A stretch of DNA of 64,000 nucleotides from Sphingobium sp. Z007. GTDB taxonomy: Bacteria; Pseudomonadota; Alphaproteobacteria; Sphingomonadales; Sphingomonadaceae. The position numbers were made by a program, and so were the translations under genes. Shown here one piece after another: positions 55,373 to 63,709 of this stretch; the first letter of the stretch is position 1, and every line of letters starts with the position of its first letter. The DNA is taken from NCBI RefSeq assembly GCF_900013425.1, contig NZ_FBXK01000002.1, positions 234,460 to 298,459 on the forward strand. Reading direction: 5' to 3'. The notes beneath the pieces were generated by a model. The model was given only the letters and a program-made list of their open reading frames with translations. It ran no database searches and was not told the DNA's origin.

Positions 55373-57778
55373 TCATGGATTTGGGCATCCACAGGAAAGC
55401 TGAGCTTCTGGGCGGTCTTCGGGAAGACCTGTTCGGACCCCGTTGGGTACCCGCCTGAGAGGCTTAGTACCGGCCGCGCAGAGTTCGACTACGCGTGCCG
55501 CTCTGCTCGACGAGCTATCCTGTTCGGCCGTGCTCAGGATCGCGGTCAGTGCGGAAAGATATGCGAGCGTCGATTCAGCGCCTTGGTTGGCATTGCGCCG
55601 GTCTGGATGGAGACCATCGAAGCAGGCGCCTCGTTCGACGTCCACGACGGGGATGCCAAGGTCGTTTGCCCCGAGAAACCAATTGAAGGCCCGGCGCGCT
55701 TCGCGCTTCCACCGGACGTCGCTGGTGACTCGGGCCGCGGTAAGGCATGCGCTCACCGCTGCACAAGCCTCGAGAGGCTGCTGGTCGAACGGCTGCGGGC
55801 GCCGCCTGTCGCTTCCAAATGTTTCGGTTCCGATCGGCCGAAAGTGCCCAGCTTCAGCCGTCTGCAGCGTCATCAGCCAGCGCAGCGTATCGAGGCCGGC
55901 ATCAAGGTGAGACTCGTTGCCAGTGTCATGGCCGCTTTCGATGAGAGCTTCACACAATCGGGCATTGTCATAGCCGAGCCTGTCTTCGAACCAGATCCAG
56001 TCGGGCGCGGCGGCGTCAGACCAACGTTGGAACAAGCGATTGGACAGTTCTCCTCGCAGCTGTTCCAGATTGCGATGGCCCGGGAAGCGCCGGAGAAGCT
56101 TTGAGATGCCGAGCAGCCCGTAGGCCCAGGCACGCGGCGTGGTCAGCGCTACCAACGCCGGCGCCATCTCCAGCAAGCGCGCGGCGGCCCATCCGTCCAG
56201 GAATCGATCGTCTTTTCGCATTGCGACCGCCCCCAGCGCCCAGACCGTGCGGCCATGCGCGTCGTCGGCTCCCGCATCGTCGAGCCATGTGCGGTCGAAC
56301 CCCATGAAATTGTGGACGCGGTTATCCTTTGGCGACCAGGCGTGCTCAACGAATGCGGCATATGTCAACGCAAGCTGCTCCTCGTGTGGAGTAAGAGAAC
56401 GCAGCGTCGATAGTTCGGAGAGAAGCAACAGCGCGCGCGCGTTGTCATCGAGGCAATAGCCGTGTCTCCGGTCCGGAACCGCGAATTTTGTGTGCTGGGT
56501 TACGCCGACCATGTCGGTAAGAGCGGCGAGATGGTCCGTGTTTATCGGTGGAAGCGCCCTGTTCCAGGCTTCGTCATTTACAGGACGTATAGCCCGAGAA
56601 GCGCCGGAGCGTCTTTCAAATCGGACATCGGAGAAGACTTTCAGGTACTGCTTCGCCACGCTCGACCAGATCATCGCGCGACCGCGCTCGTACGCGCGGG
56701 TTCTAATCTCGCTACGCGACGCGCCATCGACGATCAATCGAGCGACGGCAGCTCCGAGTGCATCCGGTTCCGAAAAAGGCACCAGCACGCCACAATGGTC
56801 GGCGAGCAGTTCCTGCGCATACCAGAAGGGCGTGGAGACGACCGCTTTACCAAGGGCAACAGCGTAAGCGAGCGTTCCTGAAACGATCTGCGCTTCATTG
56901 GGGTAAGGCGATAGGTAGATATCGCATGCAGCCAAATGGTCGAGCAGCTCATCCAGTGAGAGATAACGGTCGACAAAGCAAATATTCTCGATGACGCCGA
57001 GTTCGGTTGCGAGTGCAACGAGGCTATCGCGATAGCGTTCGCCTTCATCCCTAACGAGGTTGGGGTGGGTCGCGCCGACAATCATATAGAGCAGATTGGG
57101 ATGGTCGCGAACGAGTGCCGGCACTGCGCGAATTGCCGTTTCGATACCTTTGCCTGGACCAAGCAGGCCAAAGGTCATCAACAAGGTCCGGTCTGCAAGT
57201 CCCAGTTTGTGCTTCGCCATCGCCGGATCGATAAAGGCGCGGTCCGGAACGCCGTGGGGTATCACGGCGATGTGCTCGGTCGGGACATCATAGACGTCCT
57301 GCAGAATGCGCCGTCCTTTGTCCGCCATGACGACGAGGCGGGATGAGTGTTTGATGATGCCATCCATGACGCGACGTTGTGCAGGGTTGGGGTTGGCCAG
57401 TACGGTGTGCAGCGTCGTGACGATCGGAGCGTTGAGGCCGCTGAGAAGGCCAAGGATGAATTCACCGGCCTCACCTCCGAAGATCCCGAACTCGTGCTGA
57501 AGAGAAACGAGATCGACGTTCGACACGTTGAGGAAGTCGGCGGCGACTGCATAGGACGCGGGCGAGGCCTGCTGGATCTCCAGGGCGACATCGGGCGGAT
57601 AGGCGTAAGTGTTGGCATCGTCCGTCAACGCGATCGTCATTGAAGAGAGATCGGAATCGCAGTTCTTCAACGCCTGCTGCAGATCGTTGGTGAAGGTGGC
57701 GATGCCACACTGCCTTGGAATGCAGGTTCCTACGACAGCGATACGCTTGAGCGGGGGAATGATCACAGAGTGGTTCAT
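55373..57778 (-). CDS. Large GT4-type glycosyltransferase with a C-terminal helical domain
   Basis: An 801-residue protein. Residues about 12-400 form a GT-B glycosyltransferase of family 4, with CGIATFTNDL, SLQHEFGIFGGEAGE, FGLLGPGKGIETAI and YPNEAQIVSGTLAYAVALGKAVVSTPFWYAQELL (the EX7E-like region). Residues about 430-780 are helical with RHGYCLDDNARALLLL, WLDDAGADDAHGRTVWALG and RRNANQGAESTLAYL, resembling an (alpha/alpha)6 barrel. It ends with a short basic tail. Similar fusions are known, but the acceptor is unknown. It starts the minus-strand run that leads to gnd and zwf. Confidence 0.88.
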   Translation of the reverse strand: MNHSVIIPPLKRIAVVGTCIPRQCGIATFTNDLQQALKNCDSDLSSMTIALTDDANTYAYPPDVALEIQQASPASYAVAADFLNVSNVDLVSLQHEFGIFGGEAGEFILGLLSGLNAPIVTTLHTVLANPNPAQRRVMDGIIKHSSRLVVMADKGRRILQDVYDVPTEHIAVIPHGVPDRAFIDPAMAKHKLGLADRTLLMTFGLLGPGKGIETAIRAVPALVRDHPNLLYMIVGATHPNLVRDEGERYRDSLVALATELGVIENICFVDRYLSLDELLDHLAACDIYLSPYPNEAQIVSGTLAYAVALGKAVVSTPFWYAQELLADHCGVLVPFSEPDALGAAVARLIVDGASRSEIRTRAYERGRAMIWSSVAKQYLKVFSDVRFERRSGASRAIRPVNDEAWNRALPPINTDHLAALTDMVGVTQHTKFAVPDRRHGYCLDDNARALLLLSELSTLRSLTPHEEQLALTYAAFVEHAWSPKDNRVHNFMGFDRTWLDDAGADDAHGRTVWALGAVAMRKDDRFLDGWAAARLLEMAPALVALTTPRAWAYGLLGISKLLRRFPGHRNLEQLRGELSNRLFQRWSDAAAPDWIWFEDRLGYDNARLCEALIESGHDTGNESHLDAGLDTLRWLMTLQTAEAGHFRPIGTETFGSDRRRPQPFDQQPLEACAAVSACLTAARVTSDVRWKREARRAFNWFLGANDLGIPVVDVERGACFDGLHPDRRNANQGAESTLAYLSALTAILSTAEQDSSSSRAARVVELCAAGTKPLRRVPNGVRTGLPEDRPEAQLSCGCPNP

Positions 57779-58243
57779 GCTCGACCTCAAATATGAAAAT
57801 ATCTCTCAGAGCGGCTCATGCCGCCTTGGGGGCCGCGTCCGCTGCTCCCTCGTGTTCGCGCCGCGGCAAGACGACGGTTGCCGAGCAATGGGGTTCATGA
57901 TCCGACCATGTTGTCGGGCTTCGACCACCGTCCAGAGTCAAGGCCAATATTCTGTCTCCACGCCTGAGCAGCTTGGACACAGGATTGCGCGGCCGCGCCG
58001 GCCTGACGGCGTTAATGCTGGCGCGGTGACTTGGGCGATTGGCTTGCATTTCTTCGATTTATGGCAAGCACACACACGTCGCGTTACGTAATGTGCGCAG
58101 GACTTGCTGACCGGCGTCGCCTGAGCCAGGCCGCGCGTCGGCCGGATTCACGATGCTGAAATTGCTGAGGGCGGAACGCGTCAATCTCGTGCCAAGCTTG
58201 ATCTGTGCGTGCGAGCGCTGGATCGCCAGGGGATCATCATCAT
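57779..58243. other. 465-base intergenic region
   Basis: No gene is supported. The only notable element is TTACGTAA in GTTACGTAATG at 58084-58091, a perfect 8-base palindrome similar to the other TACGTA sites. Nothing else was recognised. Confidence 0.4.
58084..58091. promoter_or_regulatory. TTACGTAA palindrome
   Basis: A perfect 8-base palindrome in the gap upstream of the large glycosyltransferase gene. FixJ or another regulator could bind it; it is weak evidence alone. Confidence 0.2.
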
Positions 58244-59530
58244 TTATCGCGCGGTCGGGGCGATCCACGAAACTGTGGTCATTATGGCAACACCGACCAT
58301 GACCAGACAGGCTGCGCCACCGAGCAGTTGCAGCCGCCGAGGAATGGGCTGGCCGTTCATCGCTTCGGAATCCGAGCCGAGCCATATCACCAGGGCAATA
58401 AGTGGGGCTGCAACAAAGCCGTTGACGACAGCACTCCATAGCAATGCCCTCATCGGATCGATCGAGGAGAAGTGCACAAGCACACCCAGCAACCCCGCGG
58501 CAGCAATTACGCCATAGAAGGCCTTGGCCCGCCCAGCGCTTTGCGCAAGGCCGGTCCGCCAACCAAATGCTTCAGAAACGGCATAGGCCGCAGAGCCGGC
58601 GAGCACCGGAATGGCGAGCATGCCGGTCCCGATGATTCCGACAGCGAAAAGCGCGAAGGCAAAATCGCCTGCAAGCGGTCGAAGCGCCTCGGCCGCTTGA
58701 GCAGCCGTATCAATCTGGGTGGTTCCAGCGACATTCAGAGTTGCGGCCGTCGTCACGATGATGAAGATGGCAATGACGTTCGAGAACAGCATTCCGAGCC
58801 AGCTGTCCAGTCGGATACGGCGCACTTGCCAGTCTGGCCCTGGCTCCGCATCACCAGCGCTGGCCAGGCCCGCTTCTTCGGCTTCCTGCGAGGCCTGCCA
58901 AAAGAAAAGATAGGGGCTGATCGTGGTGCCAAAGATCGCCGCCACCAGCATCCACGCTCCCGAGCCGGGCATGGCTGGTACTACAAGCCCGCGCAAGACC
59001 GAGCCCCAGGATACATGCACCACAAATGCCGTCGCCGCATAAGCCAGGAGCGCCAGGGTCATCCATCGCAAGAGCCGGGCATATCGCTGATAGTCCACAA
59101 ACGTCTCGAGCAATGTTGAAGCAAGCGCAAAGACGATCACCCAGGGGTGCGGGGGACCGCCGCCTATGAGAGACATCGCCGAGCCCATTGCACCCAGGTC
59201 GGCCCCGAGATTGATGATATTTGCGATGAACAGGAGGAGGACAACGAGCCTTAGAACGGGTGATGGACAACGACGACGAATGGTTTCAGCCAGCCCGGCG
59301 CGGGTACTTCGCCCTATTCGACCACAGATCTCCTGCACGGCCGCGGCAAGCGGCCAGGTGAGAAGCATGGTCCAGCCAAGCATATATCCATAAGCCGCGC
59401 CGGCTTGCGCATAGGTTGCAATCCCGCTGGGATCGTCGTCGGCGGCTCCGGCAATAAATCCTGGGCCAAATATTTGGCGGATGCGTCGCAATCGGCGGGT
59501 GCGAGACGCCTTTGGGCGTGGAGCTTTCAT
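58244..59530 (-). CDS. Nramp-family divalent metal transporter, atypical
   Basis: A 428-residue carrier with about 11 helices. Helix 1 reads GAADDDPSGIATYAQAGAAYGY, where canonical Nramp has DPGN. Helix 6 reads AAIFGTTISPYLFFWQASQEAEE, where canonical Nramp has MPHN. Both metal-binding motifs are therefore changed, as in a divergent Nramp clade; the transported ion cannot be assigned. ATG 59530 lies about ten bases after AGGA. It is downstream of the cytochrome operon on the same strand. Confidence 0.85.
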   Translation of the reverse strand: MKAPRPKASRTRRLRRIRQIFGPGFIAGAADDDPSGIATYAQAGAAYGYMLGWTMLLTWPLAAAVQEICGRIGRSTRAGLAETIRRRCPSPVLRLVVLLLFIANIINLGADLGAMGSAMSLIGGGPPHPWVIVFALASTLLETFVDYQRYARLLRWMTLALLAYAATAFVVHVSWGSVLRGLVVPAMPGSGAWMLVAAIFGTTISPYLFFWQASQEAEEAGLASAGDAEPGPDWQVRRIRLDSWLGMLFSNVIAIFIIVTTAATLNVAGTTQIDTAAQAAEALRPLAGDFAFALFAVGIIGTGMLAIPVLAGSAAYAVSEAFGWRTGLAQSAGRAKAFYGVIAAAGLLGVLVHFSSIDPMRALLWSAVVNGFVAAPLIALVIWLGSDSEAMNGQPIPRRLQLLGGAACLVMVGVAIMTTVSWIAPTAR

Positions 59531-59807
59531 CAAAGGGCCGTCCTGTTGGGAATCCGGCTCGCGCGCCAACGGGGTTCTCGTGCACGCTGGTCCCATTTTT
59601 CCAGTTCTTTGGTCGGCCGGTTACGGATCCTTGAGTTCGGTTTCGTGAATGTGGTCTGCGGGCAGCGGCATTTTCGCGCGAACGGACGTGGCGCGAGGAA
59701 AAGCTGTCGGGCAGCGCCCTTTCCAACTCCGGGAAATCCTCGAATTGCTCTTTCGGGCTGGAGTAAAGCGCGCGTAGCGACTGTTGCCGGTACACCCCTA
59801 TGACGGG
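59531..59807. other. Intergenic region upstream of the Nramp-like gene
   Basis: A 277-base gap. A frame reading MYRQQSLRALYSSPKEQFEDF is open on the minus strand but continues into the Nramp gene in another frame and has no known match. No regulatory element was recognised. Confidence 0.35.
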
Positions 59808-60503
59808 TCAATGGACCTTCACCATGCCGACACCCTTGATATTGTTGAATGAGTCGGTCTGGTGACACGCGAAGCACTGCTCCACGCGGGCGCTCTTCTC
59901 GCCGGTGATCGTCTTGTCCATCATTTCGAAGTGCATCATGTTATGGCTCGGCGGCGGCTTGTGGCACTGCGAACATTCGGTTGATTTGGGGCTGGGGTGG
60001 AGAAATCCGCTGATCTTCCAGCTGCTCGTGAGATGGCAGCTGGCGCAGTCCGTGCCGAAGAAGCCCTTATGCGTGTCCCGGGGGGCATGACAGGACTGGC
60101 AGTCGAGCCCCGCGGGATGGTTCATGCCACGCTGGGCGATCTTCTCGAGTACGGCATGATCCATGCGGACCGGCCGAATGTCTCTCCCCTGATGTTCGAC
60201 ATGGCAGCCGGCGCATTCCGTGACGTTAACGTGGAAGGCGGTCTCCGGCTTCATAAGCAATTCCGGCGCCGACGCATGGCAGGCAATACAGGTTTCGGCC
60301 TTGATCCCGCGATTGGGCGTGTGACAGCTCTCGCACTTGCCTTCGAGAAATGCATGGGCGTTCGATAGCGGCCCGGGTCGAACCGACGACGCCCATTGCG
60401 GCAGCGCGGTGCTGCCCGAGCGGTAGATGGTGAGGGGGACGGCGATCGCGGCGGCCACCGCGAGCGTCGCAAGGATCAGATAGACGATGGTCGTCCGGTT
60501 CAT
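59808..60503 (-). CDS. Seven-heme c-type cytochrome (cytochrome c3-like)
   Basis: A 231-residue exported protein with one N-terminal membrane anchor (YLILATLAVAAAIAVPLTIY). It has seven CxxCH motifs: CESCH, CIACH, CAGCH, CQSCH, CASCH, CSQCH and CFACH. Histidines for sixth ligands (HVNV, MDHAVL, MNHPAG, THKG, HNMMH) are spread between them, fitting bis-His hemes. It is coupled (ATGA) to the cytochrome-b-like gene, so it probably takes electrons from that protein on the periplasmic side. The terminal acceptor is unknown. Confidence 0.9.
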   Translation of the reverse strand: MNRTTIVYLILATLAVAAAIAVPLTIYRSGSTALPQWASSVRPGPLSNAHAFLEGKCESCHTPNRGIKAETCIACHASAPELLMKPETAFHVNVTECAGCHVEHQGRDIRPVRMDHAVLEKIAQRGMNHPAGLDCQSCHAPRDTHKGFFGTDCASCHLTSSWKISGFLHPSPKSTECSQCHKPPPSHNMMHFEMMDKTITGEKSARVEQCFACHQTDSFNNIKGVGMVKVH

Positions 60504-61183
60504 GGCCACCACCGCAGGCCGAAGTAGATGCTGCTCCAGATGTGCATCGTCAGCAATCCGTACATGATGATCGCCGCGACGATATGCACGACGATCCACC
60601 TGTCGAGCGTGGCCTTGATGACGTCGCGTGCGGTAATCGTGAATTCGAGATCGGCTATCGCGCCGAGCAGCGAGTCCAGCGGCAGTCCTGATGGATCAAC
60701 GATGTTCTGACCGTGCAGATCGGCCGATACGGCCGCCAGGACGTCATAGCGGTCGCGCAGGACCTTGAGTTCCTTTTGCTGAAACCGCAATTCCTGGCCG
60801 ACCTGCGCCAGATAATATCGGCCGATGAAGCCCGTGACGACGACTGTCAGCATCGCGATCACGAGGGCGATGCCGATCGGACTTTGAAACTTGTGCCCTG
60901 AATGGATAATCCCGAGCAGCGCGCCGATCGCGCCGGCATACACATGGAAACTGAGCAGTCCGCCAAGCGAGACGAGACGCTGCGTGCGCTGCTTGACCCA
61001 CGCCTGCCGCTTCACGATGCTGTAGACGAGCAGGAGCACGAAAAGCAGGGCGGCGGCGATGCCGAACAGGCCTCCCGCCAGGCTCCCGGGGAACCGCGGC
61101 GCGGAATGCAGCAGGAAGGCCGGGACCAGCAGCGCAAGAGCGGTCAAGAGAGCGCCGACCGTTACTTTCTCGGTTTCGGTCAT
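60500..61183 (-). CDS. Cytochrome-b-like membrane protein
   Basis: A 227-residue protein with five hydrophobic helices. Histidines fall in facing positions: FHVYAGAIGALLGIIHSGH in one helix and WIVVHIVAAIIMYGLLTMHIW in the last. Such pairs could bind two b hemes across the membrane. The loop between helices 4 and 5 is a coiled-coil-like KEL/RDRYD stretch. It sits between the reductase and the seven-heme cytochrome and overlaps the latter by ATGA. No standard family name could be given. Confidence 0.7.
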   Translation of the reverse strand: MTETEKVTVGALLTALALLVPAFLLHSAPRFPGSLAGGLFGIAAALLFVLLLVYSIVKRQAWVKQRTQRLVSLGGLLSFHVYAGAIGALLGIIHSGHKFQSPIGIALVIAMLTVVVTGFIGRYYLAQVGQELRFQQKELKVLRDRYDVLAAVSADLHGQNIVDPSGLPLDSLLGAIADLEFTITARDVIKATLDRWIVVHIVAAIIMYGLLTMHIWSSIYFGLRWWP

Positions 61184-61184
61184 C

Positions 61185-63176
61185 TCAAGCGTCCACCACG
61201 AGATCGCCCACCGATTTTGCCTGGCAGGCGAGGATGATACCGTCGGCCTTCTCGTCGGCGGCGAGAGCGTCTTCCACTTCCATCGTCACTTGGCCCTGCC
61301 GCAGCGGGACCTTGCACCTTCCGCAGATGCCGACCCTGCATTCATAGTCGATGGCCACGCCAATGGCCTCCGCCGCCTCGAGCACGGACTGATCGGGTGC
61401 GAGTGCACCGCTTTTGCCGGACTTCGAAAAAGCGATCGTCGCCTGCGCGGAAGGAATGGCGGGCGGCGTCTGCGGGGCGGCCGATGCCGAGCTGTCGGTC
61501 GCGGTCTCCGCCGGTTCATCTTCAAGGACGGGTCCGCCCTTGGGGGGCGCGAATTCCTCCGTCTTTACCTGCTCCGCCGGCACCTTGAGCTGCGCAAGCG
61601 CCGCCTTCACCGCGTCCATCATCGGCGGCGGGCCGCACAGGTGAACGCGCCTGCTGGCGATTTCGGGAACGGAAGCGGCGATGAAATCGGCCGTCAAATA
61701 ACCGGAAGGCCCGGCCCAGTCGGTCCCTTCGGGCTTTGCGACGATGGAGACGATGTGAAGCTTGTGGTGGCGCCGCGCCAGATAGTCGCATTCCTCGCGA
61801 AAGATCAGATCCGTCGGCGTGTTGACACCGTAGAGGAGGTAGATGTCGTGTTCATAGGAGCGGTCCGTCAGGCTGCGCAGCACACTCATCATCGGTGTGA
61901 TGCCGACTCCGCCGGCGATCAGGACGATCCCCTCGGCTTCCTTGCCGGTGAAGAAGAACCGGCCCGCGGGCGCCGCAATCTCGAGAAGGTCGCCCGTAGC
62001 GGCATGATCATGGAGATGGCGCGATTCCAGCCCATATTGTTCGCGCTTGATCGTGAGCTCGATATAGTCGCGCTGTGTGGGCGACGACGAGATCGTGTAG
62101 GATCGTCGGACCTTCTGGCCTTCGATCTCCGAGGTGATCGAGGCATATTGGCCGGGCAGGAACGTGAACGGCATCGGCCCGCGGTTCGGTTCCATGAGCC
62201 GGAACGTCTTGACGCTCGGGGTCTCGTCGAAGATCGCGGTGATCCGCAGGACGCCTTTCCACAGGCGCGGCGCTGCCGGCGTGGCGCTGCCGGGCGTAGC
62301 TGCGCCTGCAGGAGCAGCGGGCGCCGGCACGATGGGGGCCGGGGCCGGAGAGGTGGCCGGAGAGGTGGCCGGACTGGCCGGTGGTGTAGCCCCGCCTGGT
62401 GCGAGCCGCTCCACCAAGCTTGCGATGCGGCGCAGCCGCGCCCATCGGAGTAGCAGCGCCGCAACCAGAGCCGCCGCCAGCAGCGCCATCGCGATCAGGT
62501 GCCACCAGGAAAGGCCCGCCAGCTCGTTTCCGTATGCCATCTGGTCGCTGACGGCAAAACCCGACTGGGTCTTGAACCAGCTCAGGGCAATCTGCCGGGG
62601 AGGGCGGCCCTCTTCGAGGCCCCTGAGCGCGCCTGCTCCGCTGTCCGCGAGTGCGAGGCCTTCGCGGGCGCCCCTGATCGCATCCTGGGCTCCTTTCGTG
62701 TCGTTCGACATGAGAGCGTGGTGAAGCCGGGCTTGCTCCGCGGTCAGGACCTCGGCGCCCGACCCCAGGCGGGCGAGAGCCGCGGCGCGTACCGTCCGTC
62801 GTGCCTCATCGGTCAGGACGGGCCAGTCCATCAGCGAGGGGTAGAAGGGTTTGGCGCCGCCGTTTCCACAGCATCCCGCCGGTCCCGCGCCCATTTTGGT
62901 ACCCGGCGACGGCACCATCATCCCTTTCATCATCGCCGCCATGGGATCGGCAGCTTTCGCCGCGGCCGGAGCTGCTGCCCCCATCACGTTGCCCGCTGGC
63001 ATCGCCGCTGGCGCGGCGGCTCCGCCCGCTGGATGATGCGACGCGTGCTCTGACTCGGCCATCTGCGCCGACGCTGGCGGTGATCCGGAGATCATCGCCA
63101 GCGCGAGTGCGATACCGCTCGTCCTCAAAGCCCGCGATAGCTTGAGGCCGGTGATGTTGTTGTGAGGGCGCGTCAC
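61185..63176 (-). CDS. Membrane-anchored NAD(P)H flavin/2Fe-2S reductase
   Basis: A 663-residue modular protein. After a signal or anchor (about 1-38), a Met/Ala/Pro-rich segment with HASHHPA and GCCGNG leads to a helical domain. One transmembrane helix follows (WWHLIAMALLAAALVAALLLRW, about 224-245), then a Pro/Ala linker. The cytoplasmic part has an FAD domain (RRSYTISSSP), an NAD domain (LIAGGVGITPMMSVL, HLCGPPPMM), a linker and a 2Fe-2S ferredoxin domain (YECRVGICGRCKVPL, ILACQAK). It should pass electrons from NAD(P)H. Start GTG 63176. It is coupled to the b-like gene. Confidence 0.88.
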   Translation of the reverse strand: MTRPHNNITGLKLSRALRTSGIALALAMISGSPPASAQMAESEHASHHPAGGAAAPAAMPAGNVMGAAAPAAAKAADPMAAMMKGMMVPSPGTKMGAGPAGCCGNGGAKPFYPSLMDWPVLTDEARRTVRAAALARLGSGAEVLTAEQARLHHALMSNDTKGAQDAIRGAREGLALADSGAGALRGLEEGRPPRQIALSWFKTQSGFAVSDQMAYGNELAGLSWWHLIAMALLAAALVAALLLRWARLRRIASLVERLAPGGATPPASPATSPATSPAPAPIVPAPAAPAGAATPGSATPAAPRLWKGVLRITAIFDETPSVKTFRLMEPNRGPMPFTFLPGQYASITSEIEGQKVRRSYTISSSPTQRDYIELTIKREQYGLESRHLHDHAATGDLLEIAAPAGRFFFTGKEAEGIVLIAGGVGITPMMSVLRSLTDRSYEHDIYLLYGVNTPTDLIFREECDYLARRHHKLHIVSIVAKPEGTDWAGPSGYLTADFIAASVPEIASRRVHLCGPPPMMDAVKAALAQLKVPAEQVKTEEFAPPKGGPVLEDEPAETATDSSASAAPQTPPAIPSAQATIAFSKSGKSGALAPDQSVLEAAEAIGVAIDYECRVGICGRCKVPLRQGQVTMEVEDALAADEKADGIILACQAKSVGDLVVDA

Positions 63177-63188
63177 CTGAGGACTTCC

Positions 63189-63569
63189 TTACATGTCATC
63201 CTTCATGGGCATCGGCTTGTCCGCGGGCATCGGCGCCGGCTTCGCGGTGGCGGGTTTCGCATGGCGGCGGTGCGGGGCTGCCTTGTGCTTGGCCATCGGC
63301 ATCTTCTTCATGCCGCAGCATCCGGCCTTCTTTGCCATCGGAGGCATGGCCGCAGGCATCTTGTCGTCCTGCATCGGCATGCCGGCCATGCCTGGCATCG
63401 CGTCGTGCTTCTCCATGCCGCCTGCCGGCATCGACCCGTTGGCGGAGGGCGCAGACTGGGTCGACGGATGGCCGGTGGTTTGCCCCTGGGCCGAGGCGAT
63501 GGCGGGCGACAGCACGATTGCACCCCCTAGGGCGAGCGCGCGCAAGCGGGAAGAACGCGTCATGATCAT
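63189..63569 (-). CDS. Small secreted Met/Lys-rich protein
   Basis: A 126-residue protein with a signal peptide (LALGGAIVLSPAIASAQG) and a mature chain rich in Met, Pro, Lys and His (GMEKHDAMPGMAGMPMQDDKMPA, CCGMKKMPMAKHKAAPHRRH, MPADKPMPMKDDM). It probably binds metal in the periplasm. ATG 63569 has GGAG eight bases upstream. It is 12 bases before the reductase gene and is probably the first gene of that operon. Confidence 0.8.
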   Translation of the reverse strand: MIMTRSSRLRALALGGAIVLSPAIASAQGQTTGHPSTQSAPSANGSMPAGGMEKHDAMPGMAGMPMQDDKMPAAMPPMAKKAGCCGMKKMPMAKHKAAPHRRHAKPATAKPAPMPADKPMPMKDDM

Positions 63570-63646
63570 GATCAATACTCCATTGCTATGACCGGCCGAA
63601 CATCCGGCTGGCAACGGCCCCGAGGGACCACAAATCGATTTTCGCC

Positions 63647-63654
63647 AATATACG
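63647..63654 (-). promoter_or_regulatory. CGTATATT element ahead of the redox operon
   Basis: Minus-strand CGTATATTGGC, third copy of the 8-base element seen before two small copper-protein genes. It overlaps ATACGTAG on the plus strand (7 of 8 with the remembered FixJ consensus). It is 77 bases before the operon start. Confidence 0.3.
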
Positions 63655-63709
63655 TAGTTTCCTGTTTCCCCGGCGTTGTCGCCCGGGCGCCCGGAGCCGG
63701 CGCCGATGC

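Noticed and set aside
59286..59795. Open frame on the minus strand with MYRQQSLRALYSSPKEQF
   Set aside because: It runs into the Nramp gene in another frame, shows no homology I recognise and has no good start site.
63564..63577. TTGATCATGATCAT, close to an FNR/FixK box (TTGAT-N4-ATCAA)
   Set aside because: It overlaps the start codon and ribosome-binding context of the Met-rich gene; the repeated ATGATC there explains it better.
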